Shown here: positions 41,737 to 53,653 of the stretch, one piece after another
Layout of the letters: each line of letters starts with the position of its first letter
Numbering within the stretch: the stretch's first letter is position 1
Origin: Guillardia theta CCMP2712
Lineage: Eukaryota; Cryptophyceae; Pyrenomonadales; Geminigeraceae
DNA length: 64,000 nucleotides
Direction of reading: 5' to 3'
Assembly (NCBI RefSeq): GCF_000315625.1
Contig: NW_005434661.1
Span: 768,345-832,344 of the forward strand
The notes under the pieces: generated by a model
Database searches by the model: none
Told to the model about the DNA's origin: nothing
Seen by the model: only the letters and a program-made list of their open reading frames with translations
Made by a program: the position numbers and the translations under genes

Positions 41737-44330
41737 ATGCCATTCAATATGCCATGGAGGAATCCTCTGCTAGAGATATGCTTCCTGTCTGCCATCGCGT
41801 TGCTGTGCATGATTGATTGTTGCAATGGCGCGCCAACGGGGGCTGTTATGGGCATAGATTTCGGTACTGACAACTGTGTCGTTGCGATTGCACGCAGGAA
41901 GGGAGTTGATATTGTTAGCAACGAAGCCTCTCAAAGAAGCACTCCCTCAATTGTATCTTTCGGAGCAAGTGAGAGGTTCATCGGAGAGCGAGGCTCCTCA
42001 CAGAGGATGATGAACCTCAAGAACACCGTGTCAGAGCCGAAGAGGTTACTCGGAAGGAAGCTGCATGATGGGGAGGAGCTGCAAGACTTCACCATCAAGC
42101 TTGAGGAAGAGAACGAGGAAGTTGTTTCCAGAGTCTCTCTCTGTGGACATGATAGGACGTTCACCCCCACTCAGCTCGTGTCAATGATCCTTGGGAACTT
42201 GAAGAAAATAGCTCAAGCTGATCATGGATCTGAAGTGATTGACTGCGCCATCGGAGTTCCTGTGTACTTCACCGAAAAGCAAAGAACTGCTTTGAGAGAG
42301 GCTGCTTCCATTGCCGGATTGAAATCCCTTCGATTGATCAATGACAACACAGCCACAGCTCTGGCATACGGTATTACCAAGACTGACTTGCCAGAAGACA
42401 ACCCGAGACATGTAGTCTTCCTGGATTTAGGACATGAGAGCACGCAAGTTTCTGTAGTTGCTTACAAGAAGGGGCAACTCAAGGTCTTATCACATTCGTA
42501 CAACAAGGAGATCGGCGGTAGACACATTGATAAATTGCTGTTCGAGCACTTCGCGGAAGTTTTCAACCAGAAATACGGTGTCGATGCTAGGAAAAATTCA
42601 CGTGCAAGCTTGCGCCTTCGCACTCAATGTGAAAAGTTGAAAAAAACCCTTTCAGCAAATCCGAAGGATCTCGAAACGCCGATTCATGTTGAATGTATGA
42701 TGGAAGATAAGGATGTATCAGGTATGTTCACTAGGGCGCAGCTCGAGGAATTGTTAGAAGGCCAGGGATTGTTGGCCAAGATCCAATCTACCATTGAATC
42801 AGCCATGGAGTTGTCTGGAATCAAGATGGATCAGGTGGACAGCGTCGAGATGGTTGGAGGAACTTCGAGAATCCCTAGAGTTCGTGAGTTGGTATCGGAA
42901 TTCTTTGGCAAGGATTCAAGAACAACCATCAACGCTGCCGAGAGTGTGGCAAGAGGTGCATCCTTGGCTTGTGCGATGCTCTCGCCAGCCTTCAGGGTTC
43001 GTGAATTCCGCGTGTCGGACTGCTGCTTGTTTCCCGTTGAAGTGCAATATTACTCGGAGGACGGTTCGTGCAAAGGCAAATTGGAGTTCGAACGAGGCTC
43101 TGAGGTCCCAGGACAGAAGAGCCTGAAGCTCAAGACCGCTTCTCCGGTGCACTTTGAATGGATGCACAGTCAGGCTGAAGGTCTTCCGAAGGATGCATCT
43201 GTTGTGCTGTGCAAGCACAAAGTTAATGTTGATCCGAAGAAAGGAGAATGCTTGTTGAAGTTGGACTTGGGTTTGGGACTTGACGGATGCCCGGCCATCT
43301 TTTCTTGCGTGAAGGAAACTCAGGAAGAGGTTCTTGTCGAGCCTTCACCCCAGCGTACCCCCAAGAATCCAAGCTCAAACGCAACCAACACTACAGAGGA
43401 AGGAGCCGATAAGATGGCTGACGAAGCTGAAAACCTGCGGTTCCTGAAGCCCCGAAGACCAAACTTGTTACACGACAGGAGAAAATCTCTGTGGACACAA
43501 CGTTTCAACTCGGAAATCTTCCTGAAGCCCTTGAGAGATTGATGGAGGATGAGCGAAATATGGCCAGCCACGATGAGCTTGTCCATGAGACCCATGCAAG
43601 CAAGAACTCGTTGGAAGAATATGTTTACAAGATGCGAGATGCAATCTCCTCCACGTACTCTCAGTACGAGTCGGAAGACAAGAAGCGCGAGTTTCTCAAG
43701 AGGCTGGACGACATGGAAGAATGGCTCTATGGAGATGGAGAAGAAACCAGCAAGGACGTGTACGTCGAGAAGCTCAAGGAGCTGAAGCAGATTGGGGATC
43801 CTATCGAGAGCAGGGCCAAGGACTTTGAAGACGTTCGAGAGGCCTTTGGGAAGATGAGGAGCTACATCGACTTGTGCAGGAGGATGTCGCATACCGAAGA
43901 CAAGAGATTCTCTCACATCACAGCTGAGGAACGTGCCAAGGTTGTTGAGGAGTGCAACCAGTATGAGAAGTGGGTGCAGGAGCAGGAAACCATCATAAAG
44001 GCAGCTCCCAAGACTGAAGTTCCACCCAAGTTTGCGTCGGAAGTGGAGTCCAAGAGGTCTGACCTGGAGCATGCTTGCAAGAAGATCATGAACAGACCGA
44101 AGCCCAAGGCTCCTTCCCCTCCTCCTCAAGCTGACAAGCCTATGGAGGATCAGCCGAAAGAGGATGAGCAGGCCAAGGAGCAAGATGAGGATGAGCCTGA
44201 GGAAAGGAAGGATGAGGATGCCTGGATGGCAGACGAGGCAAAGCCCGACCAAGCAGCCCCAATGGACACGGAGGCAACAGGCGCCGCTGCGGAAGAGGAT
44301 GGGCCCGTGGAGATGGAGAAGATGGACTGA
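41737..44330 (+). CDS. Hsp110-type Hsp70-family chaperone with signal peptide
   Basis: Two overlapping frames make one gene. The first (41737 to about 43440) has a hydrophobic leader ending in CCNGA, then the Hsp70 ATPase: GIDFGTDNCVVAIARRKG, NEASQRSTPSIVSFG, AIGVPVYFTEKQR, LINDNTATALAYGI, VFLDLGHESTQVSVVAY and VEMVGGTSRIPRV. These variants (NCVVAIARRKG, EASQRSTPS) are those of Hsp110/HSPA4 nucleotide-exchange chaperones. The second frame (about 43440-44330) gives the long helical lid: NSLEEYVYKMRDAIS, MEEWLYGDGEETSKD, VYVEKLKELKQIGDPIE, and an acidic tail ending VEMEKMD. The frame changes by one base near 43440 without a plausible intron, so a missing base (assembly or real) is likely. Hsp110 proteins are normally cytosolic; the leader would send this one to the ER or to a plastid-surrounding compartment. 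No KDEL-type end. Confidence 0.8.
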
Positions 44331-44460
44331 AGCGTTGAGTGCCAGGATGAGGCAGACTAGAGAAAGGTGTGAGTGTTGGAAGTGGTTTAGAGTGAATCTT
44401 TTGTGGTCGGTTCTATCAGATAGTCTTCCTTCCTGCTGTACGTCCTGAGCTGCTGACCCC

Positions 44461-46130
44461 TCACGGCTTTTTCTGGCGAACTTCAAGGAATCTCTCAAGG
44501 GAGTAGGCGGAGGACCCTAGCAGGGTGATGGCGATTCCTACAGAGTTCCAAAAGGAGACTCTGTTACCGAAGATGATGACGGACAGCACCGTCTGCAGGG
44601 CCGTCTTGGCGCAGCCTGAGATGTGAGTTGTGAGCGGCGATCCGTACTTGATGAGCGCGAAGTAGGCCAGGTTGATCAGAAAGCCGACGACCGCCGCCTG
44701 AGGACGAAAGCGTCAGCTCCGACCGAGCGCATGCCGCCGGCGACTCACGTTGGTCATCATCAGCCAGAACATCCTTGACTCCATAGCCCCCGAGCTCAGA
44801 GCTCCCTTGAGCTCCCCCGAGATGTAGACCATGGGCGCTAGCGCGAGGATACCGAGGAAGGTCGTGTAGTGCATGAGGCGCCAGGTTGAGTTGCCCACCA
44901 CCGGCAGAATCTTCTTGACCGAGGTAGAGTAGCAGGCTACCATGATGGAGGAGAAGATCCCAAAGATGAAGCCCTGCAACGAGTGCTGAGACTCTGCGCG
45001 TGGGGCTGGTGGGACATGGACAAGGAGGAGGAGGAAGGGAAGGGAGAAGGGGGCAGCAGGGGTGGGGGCAGTAGAGGGAGAAGGGGGAAGAGGGGGGAGA
45101 AAAGCGTAGGGGAACCTCATGGCTGAAGTTTAACTCCGTCACTGTCCCCAGGGCGAAGCCAACCATGACGACGATGGAGCAGGTTGAGGCGTTGAAAGAA
45201 GGCAGGACTCCGAGGAGGAGGTAGCTGATGAGAATGTTGAAGGGGATGACTAGAGATCGGAGGATCTGCTGAAAGTTCAGATCCTATTGATGGGAGGAAT
45301 TTGGGGTGGGGTGGGTCCTGTTGATGGGAGGGAGGAGGACGGGAGGGGATCATGTTGATGGAAGGAAGGAGGGGTGGTGAGGGTCCCTTTGATGGGAGGA
45401 AAGAGGGAGGGGGGGATCCTGCACCTGGTAGAAGCTGATGTCGACGTGCTTGAGGCAGTAGTTGGTCGACGACAACATGGAGACGAAGAGGAGGGTGACT
45501 GGCAGAATCTTCATGGCGATCGCTCCATCCAGGTCAACCTGCCGCATGCTGTCACAGGACAGCCAGAAAGGAGCAGCTCGCCATGACAGGAGGAATGAAG
45601 GTAAGGACTCCGAGCTTGGTCGAGACCTCTCCGAGGATGTAGAGCAACGCCATGGCTACAACGAGCTGAAACCTGCGGGAGAATGATGAGAAATGAGGAG
45701 GAGAGAGAAGCTGCGCAAGTACTCGGTCACGAAGAGAGGATACTTGAACCGCGAGAAGATCAGCTTGTTCAAGAGGGTCAGGCTGAGGGACCTGTGGCGG
45801 TGGGTAAGGGAGATACGGGCCATGACAACAGCAAGCTCACGTGCTTAGGTAGAACAAGACCGCTCCCAGCGTCATCAGCGGTGAGTTGCTCTCCTCCTCC
45901 GCCACCTTCTTGCTCGTCTTGCCGGCGCTCGGCGCATTCATGCCCTGCCTCCTCCTCCATGGCGCGTGCTTCAGGATCCCGGCCGCGCCTATCCCCAACC
46001 CTCCTCCTCGGAGCCTGACTGCCGCCGAGGTAGCGATGCCACCATGGGTCAAAGAGGGCAATGAAAAGGAGACGTCCACATGGGAAGTGACGGCAAGGAG
46101 GAGCAGGAGAACAGTCCTGGAAATCGCCAT
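44461..46130 (-). CDS. nucleotide-sugar/triose-phosphate translocator family (SLC35C-like)
   Basis: Start chosen at 46130, MAISRTVLLLLLAVTSH, a signal peptide, followed by a Ser/Arg/Gly stretch with AAVRLRGGGLG and then a linker. The membrane part begins LMTLGAVLFYLSTS, LTLLNKLIFSRFKYPLF and continues over several exons: VVAMALLYILGEVSTKLG, ILPVTLLFVSMLSSTNYC, LVIPFNILISYLLLGVLP, VVMVGFALGTVTELNF, IFGIFSSIMVACYSTSVK, TTFLGILALAPMVYISGE, INLAYFALIKYGSPLTT, then ISGCAKTALQTVLSVII and ITLLGSSAYSLERFL. The order and the SPLTTHISG-K motif fit the GDP-fucose/other nucleotide-sugar branch of the TPT/NST family. The leader suggests delivery to a plastid membrane rather than Golgi, but that is inference. 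Stop TGA at 44463-44461. Confidence 0.75.
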
Positions 46131-46410
46131 TCGTTGGATCCGCAGGAGAAAGCTTGAAAGAGAAGCACGGACGAGAGCAGGTGCAAGGAGGATGAAGGAG
46201 GGGAGGGGAGGGGAGAGAGCAGGAAGGAGGAAGAGGAGGATCTGAGTACAAGAAGGAGGAGGGAGAGCAGCAGGAGGAACGGAACTAAGCGATGACAATT
46301 GCTGCCATTGCCGGGGGCCGGTCCTCTGGTCATCCATCTTCCCTGGTCGATACTACCTTGCGGCTCATGACCAGCACTTGACTGGAGGGCACCAGGAAGG
46401 AGACGGGGGA

Positions 46411-46464
<54 letters not shown>
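46411..46464. repeat. (GGAGCA)n hexanucleotide repeat
   Basis: About nine copies of aggagc between the NST gene and the TMEM42-like gene. Confidence 0.95.
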
Positions 46465-46465
<1 letters not shown>

Positions 46466-46610
46466 GGAAAGACCACAGAGAGCAGACAGCAGGGACATGG
46501 GATGAGATGTTCTGGTGTCACAACATGTTGTTTGGATCTCAGAATGTCATAGCTGACTTCTTGGCAGGGAGATGTCAACGACAATCTATCGCTGCGGCAC
46601 AGGTGGAGTA

Positions 46611-48465
46611 GATCTTCAGGCCTTGCAGTCGATCTGACGCTCGTCTCAGCTGGTTTCTTCGCTGCATTTGCATCTGTCTGTGCCAAGTTTGCATTCTCCG
46701 ACTTGAACGATGTCAAGTTCCTAACCCAGGCCTGTAAGACCAACAACACTGAATTTCTTCTGATCCTCCTTGAACACCAAATCCTCCTCCTCCTCCTCCT
46801 CCTCCTCCTCCTCCTCCTCCTCCATCTCCTCCTTAGTCATCCCCATAATTCTTTTTTTTATTCTAATAAGAAGGAGCGAAGGCGGCCGAGCATAATCAGG
46901 AGAGGCAGCTCCTGCAGCGTTTTAGCCAGAATCCGCTGACGACGACGTTGTTCTCGTCGGCGGTCTTCTCATCGTCGGCATGATAATCTCCATCATGATG
47001 ATGATGAAGAACAACAAGAAGATGATGACGATGTCCACCTCCACCACCACGACCACCACCACCACCTCCTCCNNNNNNNNNNNNNNNNNNNNNNNNNNNN
47101 NNNNNNNNNNNNNNNNNNNNNNNNNNNNNNNNNNNNNNNNNNNNNNNNNNNNNNNNNNNNNNNNNNNNNNNNNNNNNNNNNNNNNNNNNNNNNNNNNNNN
47201 NNNNNNNNNNNNNNNNNNNNNNNNNNNNNNNNNNNNNNNNNNNNNNNNNNNNNNNNNNNNNNNNNNNNNNNNNNNNNNNNNNNNNNNNNNNNNNNNNNNN
47301 NNNNNNNNNNNNNNNNNNNNNNNNNNNNNNNNNNNNNNNNNNNNNNNNNNNNNNNNNNNNNNNNNNNNNNNNNNNNNNNNNNNNNNNNNNNNNNNNNNNN
47401 NNNNNNNNNNNNNNNNNNNNNNNNNNNNNNNNNNNNNNNNNNNNNNNNNNNNNNNNNNNNNNNNNNNNNNNNNNNNNNNNNNNNNNNNNNNNNNNNNNNN
47501 NNNNNNNNNNNNNNNNNNNNNNNNNNNNNNNNNNNNNNNNNNNNNNNNNNNNNNNNNNNNNNNNNNNNNNNNNNNNNNNNNNNNNNNNNNNNNNNNNNNN
47601 NNNNNNNNNNNNNNNNNNNNNNNNNNNNNNNNNNNNNNNNNNNNNNNNNNNNNNNNNNNNNNNNNNNNNNNNNNNNNNNNNNNNNNNNNNNNNNNNNNNN
47701 NNNNNNNNNNNNNNAACACCAACTACCTCCTCCTCCTCCTCCTCCTCCTCCTCCTCCTCCTCCTCCTCCTCCTCCTCCTCCTCCTCCTCCTCCTCCTCCT
47801 CCTCCTCCACAACCACCATCTGCTCCATACTCGCAATCTCATCAGCACTCCTGACTATCGTCCTAGGTCAAGTTCTCGGAGGGACATGCGAGGGCCATCG
47901 ATCTGCAGTACGTGACCCGTCGCCTGTTGTGCCATAGTTCTCACCTGCTAACAAGGTCTTTCTTGTCTTCCGCGCGACATTCTTCGCCGGCATGCTGATC
48001 TCCAATGGGCTGATGATGACCAACTACACCAAGGCCATGCACTTGACCTCCCCCTTCACCGCGACCGTGGCTACCACCTCCTTCAACTTCTGCATCACGG
48101 TTCGATCGCCTCCTCTCTGCACTGATCTTCACCCCTCTACTATCCGCTCCTGCTTTCTCCCCTCTCCCTCACTCGCCTGCCCGTACACCAAACCCCTCAC
48201 ACCCTTTCCTACCCTCAGTTCCTGCCTCTGCTCTCTCCTCTGCTTCCCTGTGTTCTTCCTCTCCTATCGTCTCACCCATCCTCCTCTCTCTCCTCTTCGC
48301 CCATCCCGCGTCATGCTGATCGCCAGCATATCGCAGGCACTTCTATCCATGTGGCTCTTCGGCGAGCAGCTGCCGCTGCTGTGGTGGATCGGATTCTCCC
48401 TGATCCTCCTCGGAGTCACACTGCTGGCGGTCGGGCAGCGGGGAAAGGAGCAGAAGATGGACTGA
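46611..48465 (+). CDS. TMEM42: TMEM42-like EamA/DMT membrane protein, split by gap
   Basis: An exon near 46624-46735 reads DLTLVSAGFFAAFASVC then AKFAFSDLNDV (TM1 and the A-K-AF signature of TMEM42). After the 642-N gap, exons at about 47867-47905 (VKFSEGHARAIDLQ), 47957-48098 (VFRATFFAGMLISNGLMM, then MHLTSPFTATVATTSF) and 48336-48465 (ALLSMWLFGEQLPLLWW, IGFSLILLGVTLLAVG) complete a small drug/metabolite-transporter-like protein and end QKMD plus TGA. Helix order and the FGE..P..WW.G..LIL.G motif match TMEM42. Function is not established in the family. The first exon and the part inside the gap are missing. Confidence 0.65.
47073..47714. other. assembly gap (642 N)
   Basis: Run of N bounded by triplet repeats (cct and acc on the left, cct on the right at 47725-47808), so a long microsatellite probably caused it. 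Frames reported through it are meaningless. Confidence 0.95.
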
Positions 48466-48644
48466 GAGGCACGCGAGGTCGACATGGCTGCCATGGCGGA
48501 TGGAGTGGGGGTTCAATGGGAGTTAATATCAAGACTGCGGCTGCTGGAGACGAGCTGGTCTTGACTAGTCCAGGATCTGGAGCTCTTGTGGGATGTTTGT
48601 CTCCAGCACTGTGTCCAGCAGGTCGAGTTTCTGTTGGCTCAGGT

Positions 48645-49395
48645 TCAGCCAGCGCACGTTCGCGGCCCTCCGAGGTCACCTGGATGGTCTTCTTCATGTC
48701 CGTGATGATTTGGGAAGAACGCTGGCAGGAGGGTCAGAATCTCCCTCGTTGATTTCAAATGTTGAGGGACCTGCTTCGCCTCTTCGACGACTTTCAGGAT
48801 CTCGTGCTCGTTCTCTTTGATGTCGTCCCGATTGATATCCTGGTGGTCATTGAAGTCACCGACGGAGGTCACTGGAGCGACGGCAGGACGTCCCACCTCC
48901 TCCGATGCCAGCAGAGGATCCGCACAGAACGCGTCGAGCTCGTCCAACCTCCTGGCCAGCTCCTACAGTTGACGTCACTGCTGAGCGACGGGGGAGGAAG
49001 AGCGGACGTGCTCGTCGGCGAAGTTCTTCAAGGACTTGAAGACCTGGGGTAGCAACATGCGCGTCAGTCGAGACGTGGGCAGGCAGGAGAGCTCACGAAG
49101 GTTGTAGGGAGGATGATCGGCTCCTCCTGCTCGTCGCTGCTGGTCGTGTGCAGGTAGGGGTGCTGGGCAAGTCAGTGGCGGCAAGTAGGATGCTTCGGGG
49201 TTACATAAAATCCGATCTCAGGCTTGGCCTTGATGTTGTCGGACTCTGACGGCATGTCCACCTGGCTGAAGTTGCCTGTCGCCATGTCCAACTGAGGTAG
49301 AGGCAGACAGTGAGAAAGAGAGGGAAGGACGGGGGGGGGGAGGGAAGGGAGGAGCACGAGCACGAGCACGAGCACGAGCATGAGCACGGGCACGG

Positions 49396-49432
<37 letters not shown>

Positions 49433-52424
49433 GGAAGGGTTGCGCAGGGAGTTGAGAGCATCCTCGGGGTTGTGGTGACCTCTTGCATCAACGTCAGCAT
49501 GTTGTCCGTGCTGATCATCTTGGAATATTTTGCGTACGCCCTCCTCGAGAATCTCGACATGATCCTCGCCTTGAACACCACTAGCAACGTCCACAAGTCA
49601 TCCATGGGGCAGGAGCAGCAGGAGAACTTTCACCAATCTCGTGAAGGACTTGATCGAGGAAGAGGTGGTTGACAAGAACTGCAAGACCGTCCTCACTGAA
49701 CGAAGGTCAGAGGATGAGCAGCAGCCTGTGGGAACGAAATCTTCTCACTTTGACATTCGCTCGAACTGCGCGACGACATTGGAATAAGCGTCCATGATGA
49801 TACCAACCATGACTGCAGGAGAAATTGTGTGAGAAAGAAATACAGATGATAGTAAAGAAGTGAATGAGAGTGGAAAAGAATCAGCACAAGGAGGAGGGAG
49901 GAGGAGGAGGAGGAGGAGGAGGAGGAGACGCAGGGGCAGGGGCAGGGGCAGGGGCAGGGGCAGGGGCAGGGGCAGGGGCAGGGGCAGGAGGAGGTGCATG
50001 GGCTGTGTGAAACATCATTCCAAGTTCTGACCGTTAAGAGCCACAAAGACCATGACGATGAGAAAGATGTAGTAGAAGAGCAAAGCTTCTGCTGGGCCTG
50101 CCAGGAAAACAAGGCGGATCAGAACTCGAGGGGATGAGGTCAGGGAGTAACGGGAGGAGGAGAGGAGAGGAGCAGACGGTAGGACCAGGAAGCAGAAACA
50201 GGTAGGAGGGAATGGAACAAGGAACAAGAGGAGGGAGAGAGGAGGGAGAGATGGGAAGCAGAGAGAGAATGCAGTGAAGCGAAGGAGGAGTGAATGGAGG
50301 AAGTCGATCGAAAGGGATCGCGGATGGCAGGGTCACCATTTCCCGTCTCGTCCTTGGGAAGGCTGTCAAAGACCAGCTCCCTCCCACTCAGCCCGAGGAA
50401 GAGCTGGACCATGGACTCGAAGGCTGCCCCGATGGTGCTGAAGTTCGGGTTGCGATACCCCAGGATAGAAACAGCGATGATGGACCACAGGAGGAGCAGG
50501 CAGACGATGATGAGGAGGTACTGGAGGATTTCCTGCAGCTCTAGTCAACCCCCCCATGCCATCCTCCTCCTCTTTCTCAGAGAAGCATTACCTTGCGCAT
50601 GAGGACGAGAGTTTGTGTGAGGACAGAGAGGTGGATGTTGATCCGGAAGTAGTTCAGCAGCTTGATGGTTGACAGCGCTGCGACGATACCGCAGAGGGTG
50701 AAGTAAGACTCGACGATCGTCGACGACATGGACAGCTCCAGCCTTTCAGTCCCAGAGAAGATTCCATCGGCCGTGACCCTCAAATTCGGTGCGAGAGGCG
50801 TGAAGATCATGTAGGCACGGATGGCGATGAGGATGGCGATGAGGATGAAGTAGATCCAGTCGTAGATCGTCCAGAAGTTCAACAGGATGGAAGTGTAGCT
50901 CTGGTTCATGGCTCTGAGGACGCTGTAGTCTCTAATCTCCTGCACCAGGTACCCCAGGAAGCAAGTAAGGAAAACCAGCTCGAGCCCCAGCCGCATGTAG
51001 TCAGTCCTGCAAGCGTACTTGTTGATCTCCATGGCCTCGATGAAGTAGGAGGTCGTGACCTGCCCCCCCAGCGAGATCTCCGCGTACAACTCTACTTGCA
51101 TCAGCAGACCCAAGTTGGGATTGTGACCGACAAAGTCCGTCCTGAGCCACCTTGTCCCGTTGTTGACCCACAGGTTGTCCCTCAAACTCTGCATCTTCGT
51201 CCGGCTCTCCTCCAGCTGACCGAGGCCCCCGAAGTACTCATAGTAACCGTTCTCGAAGATTGACTTGGACTCGTATGTGTACACGATGCTTGAGTTCTGT
51301 GCGCCCCTGGTATCCGAGCTTCAGGTGACTCAACTGCCTACCACGGAGCTCAATGGTTACCTGAAAGGAGATTTGTCGACTGCCCCGCAACATCGCGCAG
51401 CCAGGTAAGTCTGACCATAGCAAGTGCTTTGGAAGGGCTTGAACTTCGGGGCCTGCAAATGGACAAGTCAAAAGAGCATCAGCAGAGGGAACTTGGAGGA
51501 GGAGACGTGCCTGAAACATGCATGTGTCTGGTGCTACCCTGCGTTGGGTGATACGGAAACCACCATTCAGCCTAATATGCGACATGACGACTTGCTGATC
51601 GATCTTGCTGGCTACTTTGTCGTTGTAGTATGTGCTAACGTAAAAGCTATCGAGCAAGACTGTTTGGTGCCAGTTCCACCAATCTTCAACCGAGGCCACG
51701 TCGTACCAAGTCTTGAACTGATAGGATGTATCTCGGTAAGGAGGCTCCACCAACACATTCATCACGGCAGATCTCATTCCGTTGGTAGCATATGCATTTC
51801 TCTGCATCAAGATGACTACAAACATGATCGTGAAGAATCCAGCGAACCTGCGATGAGACGATTACAACAAGAAAACAGAGACGACGAGAATCACTTGCAG
51901 AATTGACGAAACAATGTTGACTGAGAGATCAACTGTCTGCAAACAATTTTGACTTTCGTTATGTTCACATGGCTATATTCTGCAACGCCAAGAATGGCGT
52001 CGTAATCTGTCTTGGGGTCATACCCAGGTTTGGTCCTTCCAAATCGATACAGCGACTTTCTTAGAGTCGTATCCTTGCGCCTCTTCCTGAAGCTGGAGTG
52101 GGAGCCACGGCCATTGCTCAACAAGTCACTATTCGAACCTTCGTGTTCCGTGGGATGGCTGTCTCCGTTCGCTGGACTCCCCACCTCTCCGCCAGCCTCT
52201 CCTCCGTTCTCATCCCCTGTCTTCGATGTGCCATTGGAGTTGCGCAGCTTGGGAAGGAGCTTCTTGGGAGGAGTGATGCTGATCTCCTTCGCGGCATGAC
52301 CTTCTCCTCCTTCTACCGCCACCACAACTCCATTCATTCTTCCTCCTACGTCTCCTACCCCTCCTCCTCCCCTCGGCTCTTCCATGACCCCTGATCGCCG
52401 ATGAGCAAGTTTGACAAGTGCCAT
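48645..52424 (-). CDS. polycystin-2/PKD2-type cation channel
   Basis: N-terminus (52424 to about 51950) is Ser/Gly-rich cytosolic sequence ending NITKVKIVCRQ. Then TM1 (FAGFFTIMFVVILMQR), the extracellular polycystin domain with WWNWHQTVLLDSFYVSTYY, GGFRITQRRVA, ENGYYEYFGGLGQLEE, LWVNNGTRWLRTDFVG, then TM2 (LGLELVFLTCFLGYLVQE), TM3 (YDWIYFILIAILIAIRAY), TM4-S4-like YFRINIHLSVLTQTLV, TM5 (ILQYLLIIVCLLLLWS), a pore helix FLGLSGRELVFDSL, TM6 (LLFYYIFLIVMVFVAL) and IIMDAYSNVVAQFERM. The last exons (49280-48645) give an acidic coiled C-terminus with RDDIKENEHEILKVVEE. This is the full PKD-channel layout; such channels sit in cilia and other membranes and pass Ca2+ and monovalent cations. C-terminal joins after 49600 are tentative. 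Introns hold GGCAGG and GAGCAC hexamer repeats (49353-49432, 49927-49990). Confidence 0.85.
49353..49990. repeat. two hexamer microsatellites in PKD2-like introns
   Basis: gagcac repeats at 49353-49432 and ggcagg repeats at 49931-49990, separated by exons. Confidence 0.9.
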
Positions 52425-52444
52425 CTGACGATCAGGTCCGCCTC

Positions 52445-52580
52445 AGGATATGATAGTCATGGGCCCGGCCAGTCGTTGGGCCGATCCGGCGATGGGACCG
52501 TACTGAACGGTCGGACCGGCCGCGGGCCGGATGGCCCGCTCAGCTCGGCCACTGCCCGGCCAGGGCCGGCCAGGGCTGCC
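52445..52580. repeat. GC-rich palindromic core
   Basis: Dense GGCC/CCGG steps with short inverted repeats (gggaccgtactgaacggtc, ggccggccgcgggcc). Similar to 6138-6225 and 53935-54020. Located between the 3' end of the NUDIX gene and the 5' end of the PKD2-like gene. Confidence 0.45.
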
Positions 52581-52689
52581 AGTCGGAGTCGGAGCACCAC
52601 TGGATGAAGGATCTCCAGTTCGTAAGTTTCACTGAGTTCTGATCTTTTACTGACAGTGTAAGCCTCTGGCTTCAGATCAAAGAGAAGTT

Positions 52690-53653
52690 TCATAATGGCG
52701 GATCAGTCGGATGTATCAGGTTCATCTCTCTATCCCTCTATAGCAGTTCCCTCAGATCCTCATCCTACTTTCTGATTCATCCCTTCAACCCCATGCTCCG
52801 AGAAAGGGATGTTATTGAACACACAGTGAATACCCTGCCTGCTCCGCGTCTATCAGAACAGATGTTCCCCTTTCTCTCTGCACTCACATACCTCACGTGC
52901 TCGATCGTGTTCTCTGGCAGGTTGTCCACAGCAAAGAACTGCAGATCGTCACATTTGTCTGGCTCGTTGTTTACTATCGGTCCCTTCCAACTGTTGACCA
53001 TGCAAAAGAAGTCCATGTATTCTCCTGCAGTGGGAATGAGAAGAAGCATCGTCCATGCTCAATGATGTTCATCCTCACTCTTCTTGTTCAGTCGGTGCAT
53101 CGTTGACATCACGGAGATTTCTGCTGGATCTACCTCGATCCCTAGCTCTTCTTTCGCCTTTGCAAGGAATCAAACAGCAGAACGAAGTGCAAAAACAGCA
53201 CAACATAGGAAAAGGAAAAAATCAATTTTCTGTTGTTCTTCGGTCTCATCCAAGACAGATCAAGCAATAGCTACCCTGCACTCTCATGTTTCTCGAATTC
53301 ACATGAATTCAATAAAAATCCTGGCCCTTTGTCTCTCTCATTACAAAATCGTCATCACTCGTTACTCACTGGACATTTTGCCATCTTTTCAACTGATGCA
53401 TTACCTCTCTCATCACGGTCTCGTGGATCCGTTCCGTCGGCCTTACATGGCCGGCAGGTAAACCATACCAACCATCCATAAATCCAGTGTTGAATCTCCT
53501 GCTCAGCAAGATCATGGACTTGCTGTCCTTCAGCGCTGTCTTGGGATCTACAATCTTTTCCTTCATCTTCATCATCATTCCTCCCGTCGCTGTCGCCATG
53601 TCTTGCCGAATGATCATGTTCGCAGCTGCGAACAAGTGAGCTATACGCCCCAT
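52690..53653 (-). CDS. NUDIX hydrolase
   Basis: Exon 1 encodes SKSMILLSRRFNTGFMDG, WYGLPAGHV and the first half of the Nudix box (RPTERIHETVMRE, donor gtaatg near 53404). Exon 2 after a tgcaaag acceptor (about 53161) completes it with AKEELGIEVDP. The joined box fits GX5EX7REUXEEXGU exactly. Further exons read ISVMSTMHRLN and GEYMDFFCMVNSWKG, then NNEPDKCDDLQFFAVDNLP and TIEHVR, as in the MutT-like branch with substrate-side Glu/Asp. These enzymes hydrolyse nucleoside diphosphate-linked compounds; the exact substrate is open. The start at 53653 may be later (Met near 53617). The last codons after about 52890 are uncertain. Confidence 0.8.

Noticed and set aside
43320-44498. 392-codon minus-strand frame opposite the Hsp110 gene
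   Set aside because: Shadow of the highly conserved Hsp110 lid coding strand; no family features of its own.
46896-47915. Frames of about 300 codons through the second gap
   Set aside because: They consist mostly of N and triplet repeats.
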